From assembly GCF_026213295.1 (NCBI RefSeq), contig NC_079419.1, forward strand, positions 26,637,206-26,701,205: a stretch of DNA of 64,000 bases, given 5' to 3'. Origin of the DNA: Gadus chalcogrammus. Its lineage: Eukaryota > Chordata > Actinopteri > Gadiformes > Gadidae. A model generated the notes under the pieces. The model was not told the DNA's origin and made no database searches. It worked only from the letters and a program-made list of their open reading frames with translations. Of the stretch, positions 53,930 to 64,000 are shown piece by piece. The translations under genes were made by a program, and so were the position numbers. Position 1 is the stretch's first letter; every line of letters starts with the position of its first letter.

Positions 53930-54153
53930 TGTCAGAGGAGGGGCTAGGAAGCTGCGCAGGCCGATTTAAGTAGCCGATCTCCGGCTAGACTAAGCCGAAA
54001 AACTGCTCCCGACCAGGTTTGGTTGCGAGCATAAGTCACCATGGTGATACAGCGACGCTAAAAGAGATCGACTTTCGTGGTACAACTAACCCAGGCTTTG
54101 AGCTGAACATACCTCGCTAACCCTCTAAGCGAGCTTCGTGGTACAGGCCCCAG

Positions 54154-54618
54154 CTTAAACTCAATGTGAACTTTAGGATACACAGACTCCACCTAATGCA
54201 ATACATATTAAAAACGGATTATAATATTGATGATTTTGTTACTAGAGCCAGAACTTTAGCACTGAAATGCCAATTCACAGAAGGGGAGTTGCATGAATGC
54301 CTCATCGAGCTCATCATTGCTAGCACGCAACACGATGCACTGAGGAACGACCTGTATTGGAAACCCCAAGGCTACTCCCTGGCTGATGTGTTAAAAGAAG
54401 GACTGAAATATGAAGCTTTATCAGCAGGGAACCAACAGCTAAACCAGCTTGGATTACTGAAAAAGTGCATGCAATACAATTCATGCCAGAACTGTGGTAG
54501 AAGCCACGAACCGCGTCAGTGTCCGGCATACAATGATGAATACTCTGCATCTTGGGCAAAAGGGCACTGGGTAAGGTGCTGTAGGAAGAACAAACGACAA
54601 CCAAAGCATAAGAAGTAA
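54154..54618 (+). pseudogene. gag: Gypsy gag, C-terminal half with zinc knuckle
   Basis: Starts in LKLNVNFRIHRLHLMQYILK, then NIDDFVTRARTLALKCQFTE and GYSLADVLKEGLKYEALSAG. A knuckle CQNCGRSHEPRQC (C-x2-C-x3-H-x4-C, one residue short of the usual spacing) follows, then a second knuckle that has lost its first cysteines (YSASWAKGHWVRCC). The knuckles normally bind the element RNA. Ends at a stop 54616-54618. Confidence 0.82.
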
Positions 54619-54777
54619 TTCTCCTCCACCACAAAACAAGCACTACAAACAACAATCACATAGAGAAGGACACAGACCAAAGCGTGAACCCAAAATTTAT
54701 GTCACAATCAGTGAAAAGTTTATGCATAGCATAAACAGCAAACCACCCAGAGAGGAGGCTTACACTTAACACTGAAC

Positions 54778-55222
54778 ATGAGACAATCTGATGTACTAGG
54801 TCATGGACACACACTTTGCCTGAAAATCGACACAGGGGCATCTGTGAACACCCTTCCACTGCGCACAATCAGACAAATGTATGGAAACAACGCAAGTGCA
54901 TACAAAATACTGAAGAAAAACAACCTAAAACTGTCTGCTTACAGTGGTCATGAGATTCCGTGCCAGTCGGAATCATCAACATTCCATGCCATACAAAAAG
55001 TCCAGTTGGGTCAATGCAAAGTTCTACGTAGTGGATGTACCAGGGCAAGCTGTAGTTGTATTATCCACAAGTAAACTGCTGAAACTTCTGACACGTGGAC
55101 ACAATCAAAGGAAAACCAGAATCACACAACCAGTGAAACAACTGAAAATACTTACCTGTGATGACCTCAAGAGAGCATATCCGAATCAGTTTGATAAAAT
55201 AGGGAACTTCAAGGGAACTTGA
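54778..55222 (+). pseudogene. pol: Gypsy protease
   Basis: LCLKIDTGASVNTLPLRTIR carries the aspartic protease DTGA site. ILKKNNLKLSAYSGHEIPC follows; then a frameshift near 55040 leads into FYVVDVPGQAVVVLSTSKLL and LTCDDLKRAYPNQFDKIGNF, the linker to RT. The RT itself is missing. Confidence 0.78.
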
Positions 55223-55483
55223 AGTTAGAATAGGCTAAAGAATTATTTTAAACGAAATAAACATTTTTAAAAAGTTACAAAACGTAGTGCAAAAACGCTG
55301 CTTCATGTCCCTCCCTAATAGGCTAATTCGATATGATCTAAAACATAGCCTACAAAATGAACAAGAATGAACTTGGGATGGCCTAGCCTTAAAGGTCTAT
55401 AAATAATAACAATAATCCAATACCAAAAAAATATATTTAGAAAAAAAAAAAAGATAAAATGATACTGTCTCTATCCCGGAAGG
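55223..55483. other. AT-rich stretch inside the gypsy element
   Basis: No RT homology seen. A poly(A)-rich tract at 55440-55455. Confidence 0.4.
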
Positions 55484-55491
55484 TTAGAGAC

Positions 55492-56472
55492 TAGGGCTGT
55501 AACGATACACAAACTCACGATTCGGTTTGAATCACGATTTTTGAACCACGGTTCGATACATCCAATGATTTTTTTAAATTTAAAATGCATTTTATTTAAA
55601 CAATATAACAATTAACTTAATGTAACATTTAATAACAAATAATTTGGAACACTGAACAGATTTGAACAGAAAGAATACTATTAAAGTATAGCTAAATTAA
55701 TAAATAAATAACCAAAGATTGCAGTTGGAGGATGCTTGCAGGTATAGGCAAAAACCCTCAACTAGTTTGGTTGGTTTAGTCAAATATCCTATTAGCGCTT
55801 CTTATTAGACTATGTAGCTTAAATAATGAGGCCGTATAAAATGCAACATGTTTAATATCCTACCTTTCAATAGATGGGAAAAAACATGAACGTCATGACA
55901 CGAACGTCGCAATAACGAGGCATAGTGTTACGAGTAGCGTAGGCCTATGTGTGTGCGCGAGAATGGCAGTGTGCGTATGTGTGTGTGTGAGTGACGTCAG
56001 CGAGTGAGTGGACGAGCGAGGAGAGTGAGCGGTAGCGTGTGCGTCTAGTGAAGAAGCGAGTCCGGTAGGCCGCTTTATTCTGACCTATAAGCAGACAAAC
56101 TGCCGGTCAAATCACACAAAACAATAGAGACAGGGATCACAAAGGCAATTTTTTTCGCGCTTGGCCCACTCTGGATAAATGTCGTTGATATCGCATATGA
56201 GAACTTCGACGGCTCTGGAGAAATGCAATCCTCCGTAGCCACGGAGAGCTGTCATCACAGAGAGGGCATCTCGTTGCATAATTACGGCATCGATAAGAGG
56301 GGGCGGTGTCAGCAGACTATTATTGAGACAAATTATTAGCAAATTTCAATTTGACAATTTGACCGGAGAGTTAGAAAGGGCGTATCGCGCTTCTGCCTTC
56401 TCACACGCGAGACAGGTTCGTGGCTCTGAGTGTCGCGATTTCGGTTTTGATACGTGTATCGTTACAGCCCTA
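55492..56472. mobile_element. hAT element in the gypsy interior
   Basis: The ends TAGGGCTGTAACGATACAC and GTGTATCGTTACAGCCCTA are exact 19-bp inverted repeats. The 8-bp duplication TTAGAGAC is exact (55484-55491 and 56473-56480). 981 bp. The 76-codon minus-strand ORF at 56112-56342 has no domain I recognise, so this appears non-autonomous. Confidence 0.95.
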
Positions 56473-56480
56473 TTAGAGAC

Positions 56481-57641
56481 AGTACACTCGTCACGGTCAC
56501 GCAAAAGCTGCGAGGGGCTGAGCGAGAGTTATTGGAAACTATGCAATATCAAATGAAATGGAACCCCCCTCTATAGGCCTATATACAACAACCATGGCTA
56601 CCCGACATTACGTATTTTGTGTGATACTGTACGTAGTGTTAAGTATTTTAAGAAGCTGCATTACCCTCACATAGCCACAAGGGGAGCAATACCTTATTGA
56701 AGGCTGCTCCTTCCACAGAAGGCAGCACCTTTAGATAGGTGAAGAATCCGAAGCCATTACGTCACCCCGGCCACGCCCACTTGACGTCCTCTATCGGATG
56801 ATTCGAAGTGAAGAGGCCAGAGATCAATAGGTAGACGGCAGAGAGCCACCGGGCCTAAGCCCGGGGGCTTGAAATAGATCACGGTATTTTCCTCCCCACG
56901 TGTTAGATACAATTCCCTCCCTTAAGCTTCATAGTTTACCATACCGAAACATGCCTACTTTAACAAATAAAGTGAGTTAAAAGCAACCCGGGATGGGACT
57001 ATTTTCTTCGAAGAATGCTGCAATAGTAGAGAAAGGCAGAAGCTGTTGACAAAAGTCCACAAAAGATTTAAGACACCAAGCTCTGAAACTTTGCTGTTTA
57101 ACGCAAGTAGAGTCTCTGATGAGGCTACTTCGTCTACAGCTCTTCTAACGGTGAGTAGGCTAGGAACGGAGGTTTATGTGTGTGCTCAGTCAGTCAGCAC
57201 CCGCCATGGTGTGTGTATATGTGCGTGTGTGTGCGGCTGTGTGTGCAGTCAATCAGCACTTGCCGTGGTGTTTGTGTGTGTGTTTTAAGAGTGGTTGGCT
57301 GCTTTTTTAAGTGCGCACTACTGCCCTCTCTCCAGCATAAGGCCTTTCTACATTGCCAAGCAGGTTCGGTCGACCCTTGGCACGCCCAGCGATTTCACCG
57401 TCTTATTTCAAGTTTCCTGTGTAAAACTGAGGGGGTAAAATCCCCCGTTCATCATGCCGCAGGCTTTCTTGGTCCACTGGAGAAGGCGGGGCTGCGCAAA
57501 GAGTCTAGACCTCTTTAGAATTGGCATATTCCCGAATGCTTTTATTTTTTTATGAACGAATACACCCGCATGCAAGAATGAGTTCACGTCTGAGTGTAGG
57601 CTACAAACACGATTAACTATTTACAAGTCAAATACGTCACA
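56481..57641 (+). other. Unassigned segment with a possible exon-like ORF
   Basis: A frame from about 57010 to 57165 (ETLLFNASRVSDEATSSTAL) ends at a good splice-donor-like sequence (CTAACG|GTGAGTAGG). The 57300-57518 frame (FHRLISSFLCKTEGVKSPVH) is also open. I do not recognise either. GT-rich simple sequence lies at 57176-57285. The segment is probably another inserted element or captured sequence. Confidence 0.3.
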
Positions 57642-57649
57642 TTTCTGGG

Positions 57650-58195
57650 TAGTGGTGGATTTAATGATTCGTTTCCGTGACCCAGTTCGCGTGATTCAGT
57701 TCGCCAAGAGGAGTCGTTCGCAAATCGTTTGTTTGTTTGTTCGTTCAGTCGAGTTTCCGGTAGCAGTAACTCCACAGAGTCTGACTGACTCAGCTGAGAA
57801 CCGTGCAATGGCGTGCATTCCATGATGCGATTTACCGCTACCGGAAACCAGGCTGAACGAACAAACGATTCACGAACGACTCCTCCAAGCTCAGTCGAGT
57901 TTCCGGTGAATCGATTCACCGGGAACTCGACTGAACTGGGAGGAGTCGTTCGCGAATCAGCCTAGTTTCCGGTAGCGGTGAATCACATCATGGAATGCAC
58001 GCCATTGCACGGTTCTCAGCTGACTCAGTTAGACTCAGTGGAGTTAGTGCTACCGGAAACTCGTTCATTCGTTCAGTCGAGTTTCCGGTGAATCGAATGG
58101 TGAACGAGACGAACGAGAGAAACGAACCGGTTCGGTTCGTTCGTCCTAAAGACTAGTTCATTCGAACCGGTTCGCGAACGAACGAGCCAACACTA
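57650..58195. mobile_element. Foldback hAT-like element
   Basis: The termini TAGTGGTGGA and CCAACACTA are flanked by TTTCTGGG (57642-57649) and CTTCTGGG (58196-58203), an 8-bp duplication with one mismatch. The interior is a long inverted repeat: 57690-57900 and 57910-58120 share TTTCCGGTAGC, CAATGGCGTGCATTCCATGA and GAACGA motifs. No coding value; the ORF at 57617-57919 follows the palindrome. Confidence 0.8.
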
Positions 58196-58203
58196 CTTCT
58201 GGG

Positions 58204-58669
58204 TTAGGGACGGGTTAGGGTTTTTTATCCCGACAAAAGACTCCTAAGGACAGTTCCTCTGCATCTCTCTCGTACCATCTTTCAACGTCTTTGTTTAATA
58301 TGACTGCATCACCTTCTCTCAAATGATCAGCAGCTCGCAGATTTCACTTTCTCTCCAGTTAGAACTGCTCATGATGATATCGCTGCGTTGTCTCTGTGGA
58401 GACAGTGCTGCAACACCTCTATCCAACGTGATCAGGCATGACATTTACGTGATTAGGGCATAAACTTGTTTATATGTACGTCTTTAAGAGTCATCTAGTG
58501 CTTGGTAGGCATATGACTAAGCCAGCTGACGGGCCTGCGTTGCAGTTCCAGATGCACTTTCATTAATCAATTCCTTGAACTAGTCTTTGATAATGTTCTG
58601 GCCCGCCAACTACTGGCTGGAATGAAAATTGGCCCGAGGCCAAATTTATTTGCCCACCACTGATGTAGA
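58204..58669. other. Non-coding stretch ending in a hAT-like terminus
   Basis: The end GGCCAAATTTATTTGCCCAC CACTG (58628-58666) resembles the right terminus of Charlie-type hAT elements. No gene seen. Confidence 0.4.
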
Positions 58670-59596
58670 GATTGCAGTGTCCCCCAGGGCTCGGTGCTGG
58701 GCCCAACCCTTTCCTCCATCTACATGCTCCCCCTGGGCAGTGTCATCAGCAGGCATGGGTTATCTTAACATTGCTATGTTGATGACACAGAGCTGTGCCT
58801 AAGAACCACCCCCACTTCATCTTGCCCCCTTCCATCATCCACACTGACCACCTGCCTGGAGGAGATAGAGGCATGGATGAAGCTCAACTTTCTTCAATTA
58901 AACAGCTCTAAAACTGAAGCCATCCTCATCGGCACACCACATCAGCTCTGCACCTCCCACATCACCACTATCACTTTCTCTGGCCAAAACATTCCCCCTC
59001 CCACCCCTACTCACCCTGGCAGATGAAGAGAGGCTCGCCCACACCTTTGTATCCTCCAGGTTGGATTATCTCTGGCAAGAGCATCCAGAAGCTCCAGTAC
59101 ATACAAAACAGCGCTGCCAGGATCCTGATGAGGGTGCGCAAATATCAACACATCACCCTCATCCTCAAATCCCTTCACTGGCTCCCTGTCACATTCAGAA
59201 TTTAATACAAGGTCTCCCTCCTCACCCAACAGTGCATCCACGGACATGCCCGTCCCCCCTACCTCCAGACCACCTCACACACCCTTCGCTCTGCATCAGC
59301 ACACACCCTCAGACCACCTAAGACCAAGCTCCGCACCATTGGCGATCGGCTTTCTCCGCTGCTGCCCCAAGACTATGGAATGCTCTCCCTGACCACCTGA
59401 AGGTCCCAGAGACTACAGCTGTTTTTAAACGAAACCTTAAGACTTATCTTTTAAAAAAGCCTTTTACTAATTTCTCTTTCACTGCATATTTATTATATGT
59501 TTTAACAACCCTTTTTTTTCTCTTAAACTCTGTAGCACTTTGAGATTTTCGAATATAAAGTGCTCTACAAATAAAGTGTATTATTATTATTATTGA
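58670..59596 (+). mobile_element. 5'-truncated L2-type LINE
   Basis: Begins in the RT motif ([11 protein letters not shown]), continues through LNSSKTEAILIGTPHQL, FVSSRLDYLW, IQNSAARILMRVRKYQHITL, SLHWLPVTFRI and ALPDHL. It ends with the L2 3' end CACTTTGAGATTTTCG, AAATAAAGTG and (TTA)n. Many frameshifts. Different from the 40.5-47 kb LINE. It replaces part of the gypsy pol. Confidence 0.82.
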
Positions 59597-60036
59597 GGAT
59601 CCAGAGCGGCACACCATCGCCATAATAAACTTCTCACAGAAAAAGCAAGTTGCTCTGCGGATCCAAATTACTGCCGATCCAAAGCTCAGTGCAATAAAGG
59701 AACTCATTCATCAGTAATGGCCGGAAACCATAAAGGATCTACCCAAAGATCTGCGTCCATATTGGTCATTCAGAGATGAACTGGCTGTGGAGTCAGGAGT
59801 CATATTCAAGGGCAGACAGGTACTTATCCCAGACTCTATGATTGATGACATCCTGAAACAGCGACACGTAGCACATCAGGACATAGAAAAACGCCCCGTC
59901 TGGCAAGAGAAAGTGTCTACTGGATGAAGATGAATGAGGACATTGAAAGATTCTGCAAATCATGCAGCGTTTGTACAGAACATCAAGACGCAAATCCAAA
60001 ATAACCTCTAAAACTGCATGAAACACCGTCAAAACC
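59596..60036 (+). pseudogene. pol: Gypsy RNase H end and integrase N-terminal zinc finger
   Basis: Readings QVALRIQITADPKLSAIKEL, IKDLPKDLRPYWSFRDELAV and ESGVIFKGRQVLIPDSMIDD are the region between RNase H and integrase. An H-x3-H (RHVAHQ) and, in another frame, C-x2-C (FCKSCSVC) form the integrase HHCC finger. At least two frame breaks. Confidence 0.75.
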
Positions 60037-61026
60037 ATGGCAGTCATAGCTTATGACCCGTTTGAAATCAATGGCCGTCACTACTTGTTGACTGTAGACA
60101 GATACTCAAAATATCCACTTATGGATGAAATGCCTACTCCAGTATCCAGCCATGCAGTCACACAGAAAATGCAGTCGTTCATGTCATTATTCGGACGTCC
60201 AGAAGAAATACTGACTGATAATGGACCACAGTACACAGGACAAGCTTTCCAAAGGATGATAAATGATTGGGGAATAAGACACACCACCAGTTCACCCCAC
60301 TATCCCAAAGGCAATGGCTTTGTTGAAAGACATGTGCGACACATCAAGAGCATTGTGAAGAAAACACAAAAAATTAAAGATGACCTACACATAGCCTTGC
60401 TACAAGTTAGGGCAACACCTATTGACAGCAAACTGCCTTCACCCGCGGAACTGCTTTTTGGTAGGCCTGTCTCCACCCTACTGCCGAGCCGAGTATATCA
60501 AGGTAAAGTGGGACACCGACAGCATCTGGCTCACAGAGCAGCTGTGATGAAGAAACACCACGACCCCAACTGTCGCAGAGAACTCCCTCTACTCCATCCT
60601 GGACAACATGTGACTGTGTGGAACAAAGATAGAAGAACATGGCACCCAGCAGTTGTCTTCCAAAAGTGCAATGAGCCACGGAGCTATGTTGTGCAAACAC
60701 CAAATGGAAACAAGATAAGGCGTTGCAGAAGTCACTTGCGTGGAACATACAACACACAAATACAACAAACTACAAAAAGACTCCGCTTTGCTGAGCCACA
60801 CACACTGGAAGAAGGACAGGAGGGTCATAGCGATCAATCACAGACCGCCCCACCCTGTGGAACTGAGACTGAGCCACCAGACCCAAAAAGCCCTCAGCCA
60901 GTGCGTGCAAGGGTAGGAAGGGCTGTAAGTCAAACGACCTCACTACAAGGACTATGTCTGACGGCGAGATTGATTGTACTTTTAAAAAAAGAAAAAAGAG
61001 TGAAACATTACTGTCATGTGACGTGA
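60037..61026 (+). pseudogene. pol: Gypsy integrase catalytic core and C-terminus
   Basis: 329 codons open. LLTVDRYSKYPLMDEMP holds the first catalytic Asp, EEILTDNGPQYTGQAF the second, and PKGNGFVERHVRHIKSIVKK the Glu, giving a complete DDE triad. The C-terminal part has LHPGQHVTVWNKDRRTWHPA and VQTPNGNKIRRCRSHLRGTY. Intact core, but the HHCC finger and RT upstream are broken, so the element cannot transpose by itself. First ATG is the frame opening, not a true start. Confidence 0.88.
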
Positions 61027-61219
61027 GGAATATGTTTAAATTTGTTGGGTGGCTGAGAGAGAAAGAAAAAATAATAGTTTGACAATGTCAATGGATTGAA
61101 TCATTCACATGATATGTTAATGCTTACGGTTTTTAATAAGCACTGAATCTAGTTACTTTTTAAAAGTGTTAATACACAGTGTTTTGTCTTTTCCTGATTC
61201 ACTAGCTAAACAGGGGGGA

Positions 61220-61383
61220 TGTTGTGATATAAATGGCACTAGATAATAGCTATGCGGAGTGATACGTCACTACATGAGCAGCGTAGGAATACCGGTGTTG
61301 TATTGTTCCTGAACCCAACCTGAAGTAAAAATACATTGGATCTTATCCTCAAGTCTTCTTCCTTATCTCTAAATATCACTTCA
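61220..61383 (+). repeat. 3' LTR of gypsy element
   Basis: Starts TGTTGTGATATAAATGG after the purine tract CAGGGGGGA and ends AAATATCACTTCA. It differs from the 5' LTR at a handful of positions over about 165 bp. Confidence 0.9.
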
Positions 61384-62293
61384 ATGACATTAGAATATTG
61401 TCCTCCGAGTCCAATATTGATATATTATGGCAATGATATAAATGTTTTACAGAGGGACCGAACTGTGGGAAGGACTCACTCAATGCAAAGGAAATTGCCC
61501 CGCCTGCTGATATATATATGAATGTCTATGTATTAATGTTACAATGTCGAAAAAACATGCAATTTAACTTTGTGGTGGTATACAAGCCTCCCTCTGCGTG
61601 CACTGCGACGCTAAGTGAAAATTTAGATGCGCCGTTTAAGAACTATAAGCACAACAGTGAAGTACTTTTCTTCTGATACTTTAATATAAATTGGTTAGAC
61701 AGACACTGCAGGAAAAAACGAAAAGATCTCACACCTAAACATGACTTCAGTCAGAAGATTAAAGCCCCTAAACGCATTACCAGGAACACTCAAACTCTGA
61801 TGGATTTAATCTTCACGAACAAACCTGACAGGATCATAAAATTATCTAGTAGTCACTGGCTTATCCGACCATAACTTGACATTGGTTGCTAGAAAAATCA
61901 CAAAGAAACGACTGACAAGGTTTATGAATCACAATCAGAAATCTTTTAAACTTGAGATCCCTCGTAAAACAATGACTGAATTTGAGAACGAATTAAAGGG
62001 TATTAACTGTGATGGGGTTCAAAAACATGACCAAGTAAATGACTGCTGTAACCAGCTAACGTCTACTATTGGATGTATTGTTGATTAATTTATTAAAAAG
62101 CGAAGAAAAAGGAACAGAAAATTTCAGCTACCATGGATAATTGATGATATTCTCAAATTATTTACAAGGAGGGACTATGCCCTGAAAACTTTTTATCAAA
62201 ACTCGTAGTGACATTGATTTGAAACTATTTAAAGGCTTGCGTAATCAAGTGGTTAAACAACTCAGAATGTCCCAATTAAATGATTACATCCAT

Positions 62294-63180
62294 TAGTGGT
62301 GTCAACAATAATCGATTCGGCGATGCTTCGCATGCACGATTCAGCATCGATGCGGCAACGTGCCGTAATCGATTATGTCGCTGTTCATTTTCGGGCCTCG
62401 AGTGGAAAATAAAGTTGGGAAGTACATGCTAAGTGGCGGCGTTAGCTAGCACAACAAAAACACTAAAGGCCTGATTCCACCGGACACGTTACGGCAGCGT
62501 TACGGCTGCGGCACGTCTTGGCTGCGGTCGCCGCAGCAGATAGGTTCCACTCTAATCAATGAGACCATTTCCACAGGGTGCGGCTGCGGCACGTCTCAGC
62601 AGCGTCCCAGGAGCGGCTCGCCGTGCTGCAGCGCTATCATTCCATAGCATTTCTATTTTTGCCGCAAGCCGTTGCTAAACCGCGTCAATTTCAACAGAGC
62701 AGATCGAGCAGGGCAGGAAGTGAAAAAGTAAAAGCCATAGAGCATCCGGTAAATTTTCAAAATAAAACACAATACTTCCCATCAACATTAATACGTCATG
62801 ACCGGTGGCACCAGGTCAGCAGTCAATCGATCAAAGGGTCTCAAATCATCCTTTTTATAAGGACAATGTCAGAAAGGACAAAGCCTGGCATTTAATTGCA
62901 GTTGTTTTGGGAGGGTAAGGTGAGCTGGCTGGCTGGCTCGCAAGGCAGCGCTGCGCTGCCGTAACACGCCCGGTGGAAATGCAAGCAGGGCAGAGTTGCA
63001 GCCGTGCCGTGCCGCAGCCGTAACGCGGCCGTAACGCGTGCGGTGGAATCCCGGCGTAAGGTTGGCTGAGGCGGAGGGAGATGACCGCGAAAGACGGGTA
63101 ATTAAAAACGCACCCAAAGCTTGGAAAACGGACATCTGGCCACATTTCGGATTCTACGAAGTTAATGGGAAACCAGCATT
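62294..63180 (+). mobile_element. hAT left end with BED-finger scrap (incomplete in window)
   Basis: TAGTGGTGTCAACAATAATC followed by GATTCGGCGATGC repeats is a typical hAT left terminus. After the nested 62467-63056 element, the reading DDRERRVIKNAPKAWKTDIW and PHFGFYEVNGK resembles the start of a hAT BED finger. It is then interrupted by another repeat at about 63180. No right end identified. Confidence 0.55.
62467..63056. mobile_element. TIR element with GGCCTGATTCCACCG ends
   Basis: The left end AGGCCTGATTCCACCGGACA and the right end (inverted) CGCCGGGATTCCACCGCACG are paired with GTTACGGC/GTAACGCGGCC subterminal motifs. TAA occurs at both flanks (62464-62466 and 63057-63059), suggesting a 3-bp Harbinger-type duplication. 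No transposase; the ORFs at 62578-63145 are in repeat sequence. Confidence 0.65.
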
Positions 63181-64000
63181 GGTGGGTAGTAACGCGTTAC
63201 AAGTATGGCAAATTAGTAAAAAAAGTACATTTCACGGTTAACGAGTACTTTTCATGTACATTTTTTAAGTCTAATTTTGACTCTTACTCGAGTAAATATT
63301 TGACTTACTCAATTACATTTTCCATTGTGCCTTCATTAAAATTAGTATTTTGATAAAGACATTATCTTGGTTGACTGTAATACAAGCGTACACGTTAGCG
63401 ACCCGCGCTCCCTTGGTTGCAACATTGTTGCGATTCCATAGCCGAGGAGACGAGTCAACCGTTACGTTGGGACTTTGGACTAGAAACGCCATGGATGCAG
63501 ACGCGCAGGAAGATATTTTCGGCAGGGGCTGCAGGGTTACGGTCCACGTAGAGCAGGGATGGGCAACTTTCATGATAAAGAGGGCCACAATTCTTCATCA
63601 TCACCATCAAAGGGCCATGTGACTGTGCACTTCAACTAGATGTAAACTTGGATTCATAACCTATGTATGGTATGTTGATTGAACCAACATTCATTCATTT
63701 CATGTTTTCCATGCTCAAACAGCCACATGATTGGTTAGTATTTTGATCAGTGCAAAGGGCTCACATACATCATCATTCAATGATGTCACAAAACTGAAAA
63801 ACAGTGGCCCAACATTAAGTGCAACAACTCAATGAACTCAAACCCAACAAGCATGATATTCACTTCAGGGCAGTTGTAGTAGTTGTAGTGGCGATTTAAG
63901 TGGAAATCTTTCATGGCTGATATAGTTTCTAAGCAAACTAGACACATGGGTTTGCCTTTGACTTCTATGAACAGATATTCTGCTTTTCTTCTTTCTTAAC
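63181..64000. other. Repeat-rich right edge, no gene
   Basis: GGGTAGTAACGCGTTACAAG at about 63185 and CAGGGATGGGCAACTTTC at about 63556 look like left termini of two further hAT-type repeats. The second runs off the window. No coding region is supported. Confidence 0.45.

Larger units (their letters stand above)
52940..54150 (-). mobile_element. PIF/Harbinger element A, copy 2, in gypsy gag
   Basis: Starts GGGGGTATACCACTAACCTCG like copy 1 and ends CTTCGTGGTACAGGCCC. The right duplication is CAG (54151-54153); the left is CCG (52937-52939), a one-base change. The gag frame reads continuously when the element is removed. The Myb-like ORF is deleted, and 53717-53929 retains a broken nuclease N-terminus (MASPFVGVPVDLGALLVQAS, LALSDDIQ). 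Two tRNA-like sequences occur inside. Confidence 0.85.
52465..61383 (+). mobile_element. Ty3/gypsy LTR retrotransposon with nested insertions
   Basis: The two LTRs (166 and 164 bp) bracket gag (52675-52938 and 54154-54618), protease (54778-55222), the end of RNase H plus integrase (59596-61026) and a polypurine tract ACAGGGGGGAT before the 3' LTR. The reverse transcriptase between 55222 and 59596 is gone; the interval holds a hAT, a hairpin element and an L2 fragment. A Harbinger A copy splits gag. Inserted in a LINE; the 5-bp flanks GTGAG and ATGAC are not a clean duplication. Confidence 0.88.
52207..62280 (+). mobile_element. Second LINE, N-terminal part, split by a gypsy element
   Basis: 52207-52464 reads toward VWDPAAKPKGILGGHLN and SLVPKCE, then stops at the gypsy LTR. 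The protein resumes at 61384 with NDIRILSSESNIDIL, then FVVVYKPPSA, NINWLDRHCRKKRKDL, TRNTQTLMDLIFTNKPDRI, GLSDHNLTLVARKITKKR and a decayed linker to about 62280. It is an APE-type endonuclease region of a non-LTR retrotransposon with many stops. RT not present. Confidence 0.7.

Noticed and set aside
60419..60837. Minus-strand ORFs of 82-112 codons
   Set aside because: Antisense shadows of the gypsy integrase.
62578..63145. ORFs of 88-105 codons on both strands
   Set aside because: They lie in the TIR and subterminal repeats of the 62467-63056 element and lack any domain.

Overview
The window is vertebrate nuclear DNA, almost certainly from a ray-finned (teleost) fish. The evidence is a multi-exon SLC12 cation-chloride cotransporter gene with vertebrate exon boundaries, plus a dense, diverse transposon load: hAT, PIF/Harbinger, Kolobok/TTAA elements, a Mutator-like element, Gmr1-type and other Ty3/gypsy elements, BEL/Pao, CR1/L2-type LINEs and a tRNA-SINE with an L2-like tail. 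The species cannot be named from sequence alone. There is no CRISPR array, operon or prokaryotic gene.

The only host gene I can support lies on the minus strand between 39074 and 27545. Eleven consecutive internal exons, all with AG/GT splice sites and matching phases, encode the membrane core and the start of the C-terminal domain of an NKCC-type (SLC12A1/SLC12A2) Na-K-Cl cotransporter. The exons before and after these are not recognisable here. Its introns carry a shattered minisatellite, two TTAA-flanked elements, a hAT element, a PIF/Harbinger copy and an 8-bp-TSD TIR element that ends 45 bp from a splice donor.

Left flank (1-27084): a nest of insertions. A hAT element at 3406-8601 contains Harbinger A (4043-7570), which contains a terminal-palindrome element (4811-7128), which contains Harbinger B (5605-7105). 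Another hAT-like repeat (about 8957-19540) contains a BED-finger hAT (9197-12583) carrying a Gmr1-like gypsy element, a Mutator-like transposase pseudogene (13409-15544) and a 1.8-kb imperfect palindrome (16026-17850). A TIR element at 22449-27084 contains two further TIR elements, one of which holds a LINE that holds a MITE.

Right flank (39.1-64 kb): a CR1/L2-type LINE (about 40563-47130, minus) is split by a Kolobok-like THAP element, a Harbinger element and a hAT element. Then come a decayed BEL/Pao element (about 48.7-52.1 kb), a second LINE split by a gypsy element with LTRs at 52465-52630 and 61220-61383, and a terminal set of hAT fragments. Most boundaries below come from target-site duplications and terminal inverted repeats read directly from the sequence. 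Several are confirmed by an unoccupied copy of the same site elsewhere in the window or by restoration of a coding frame.
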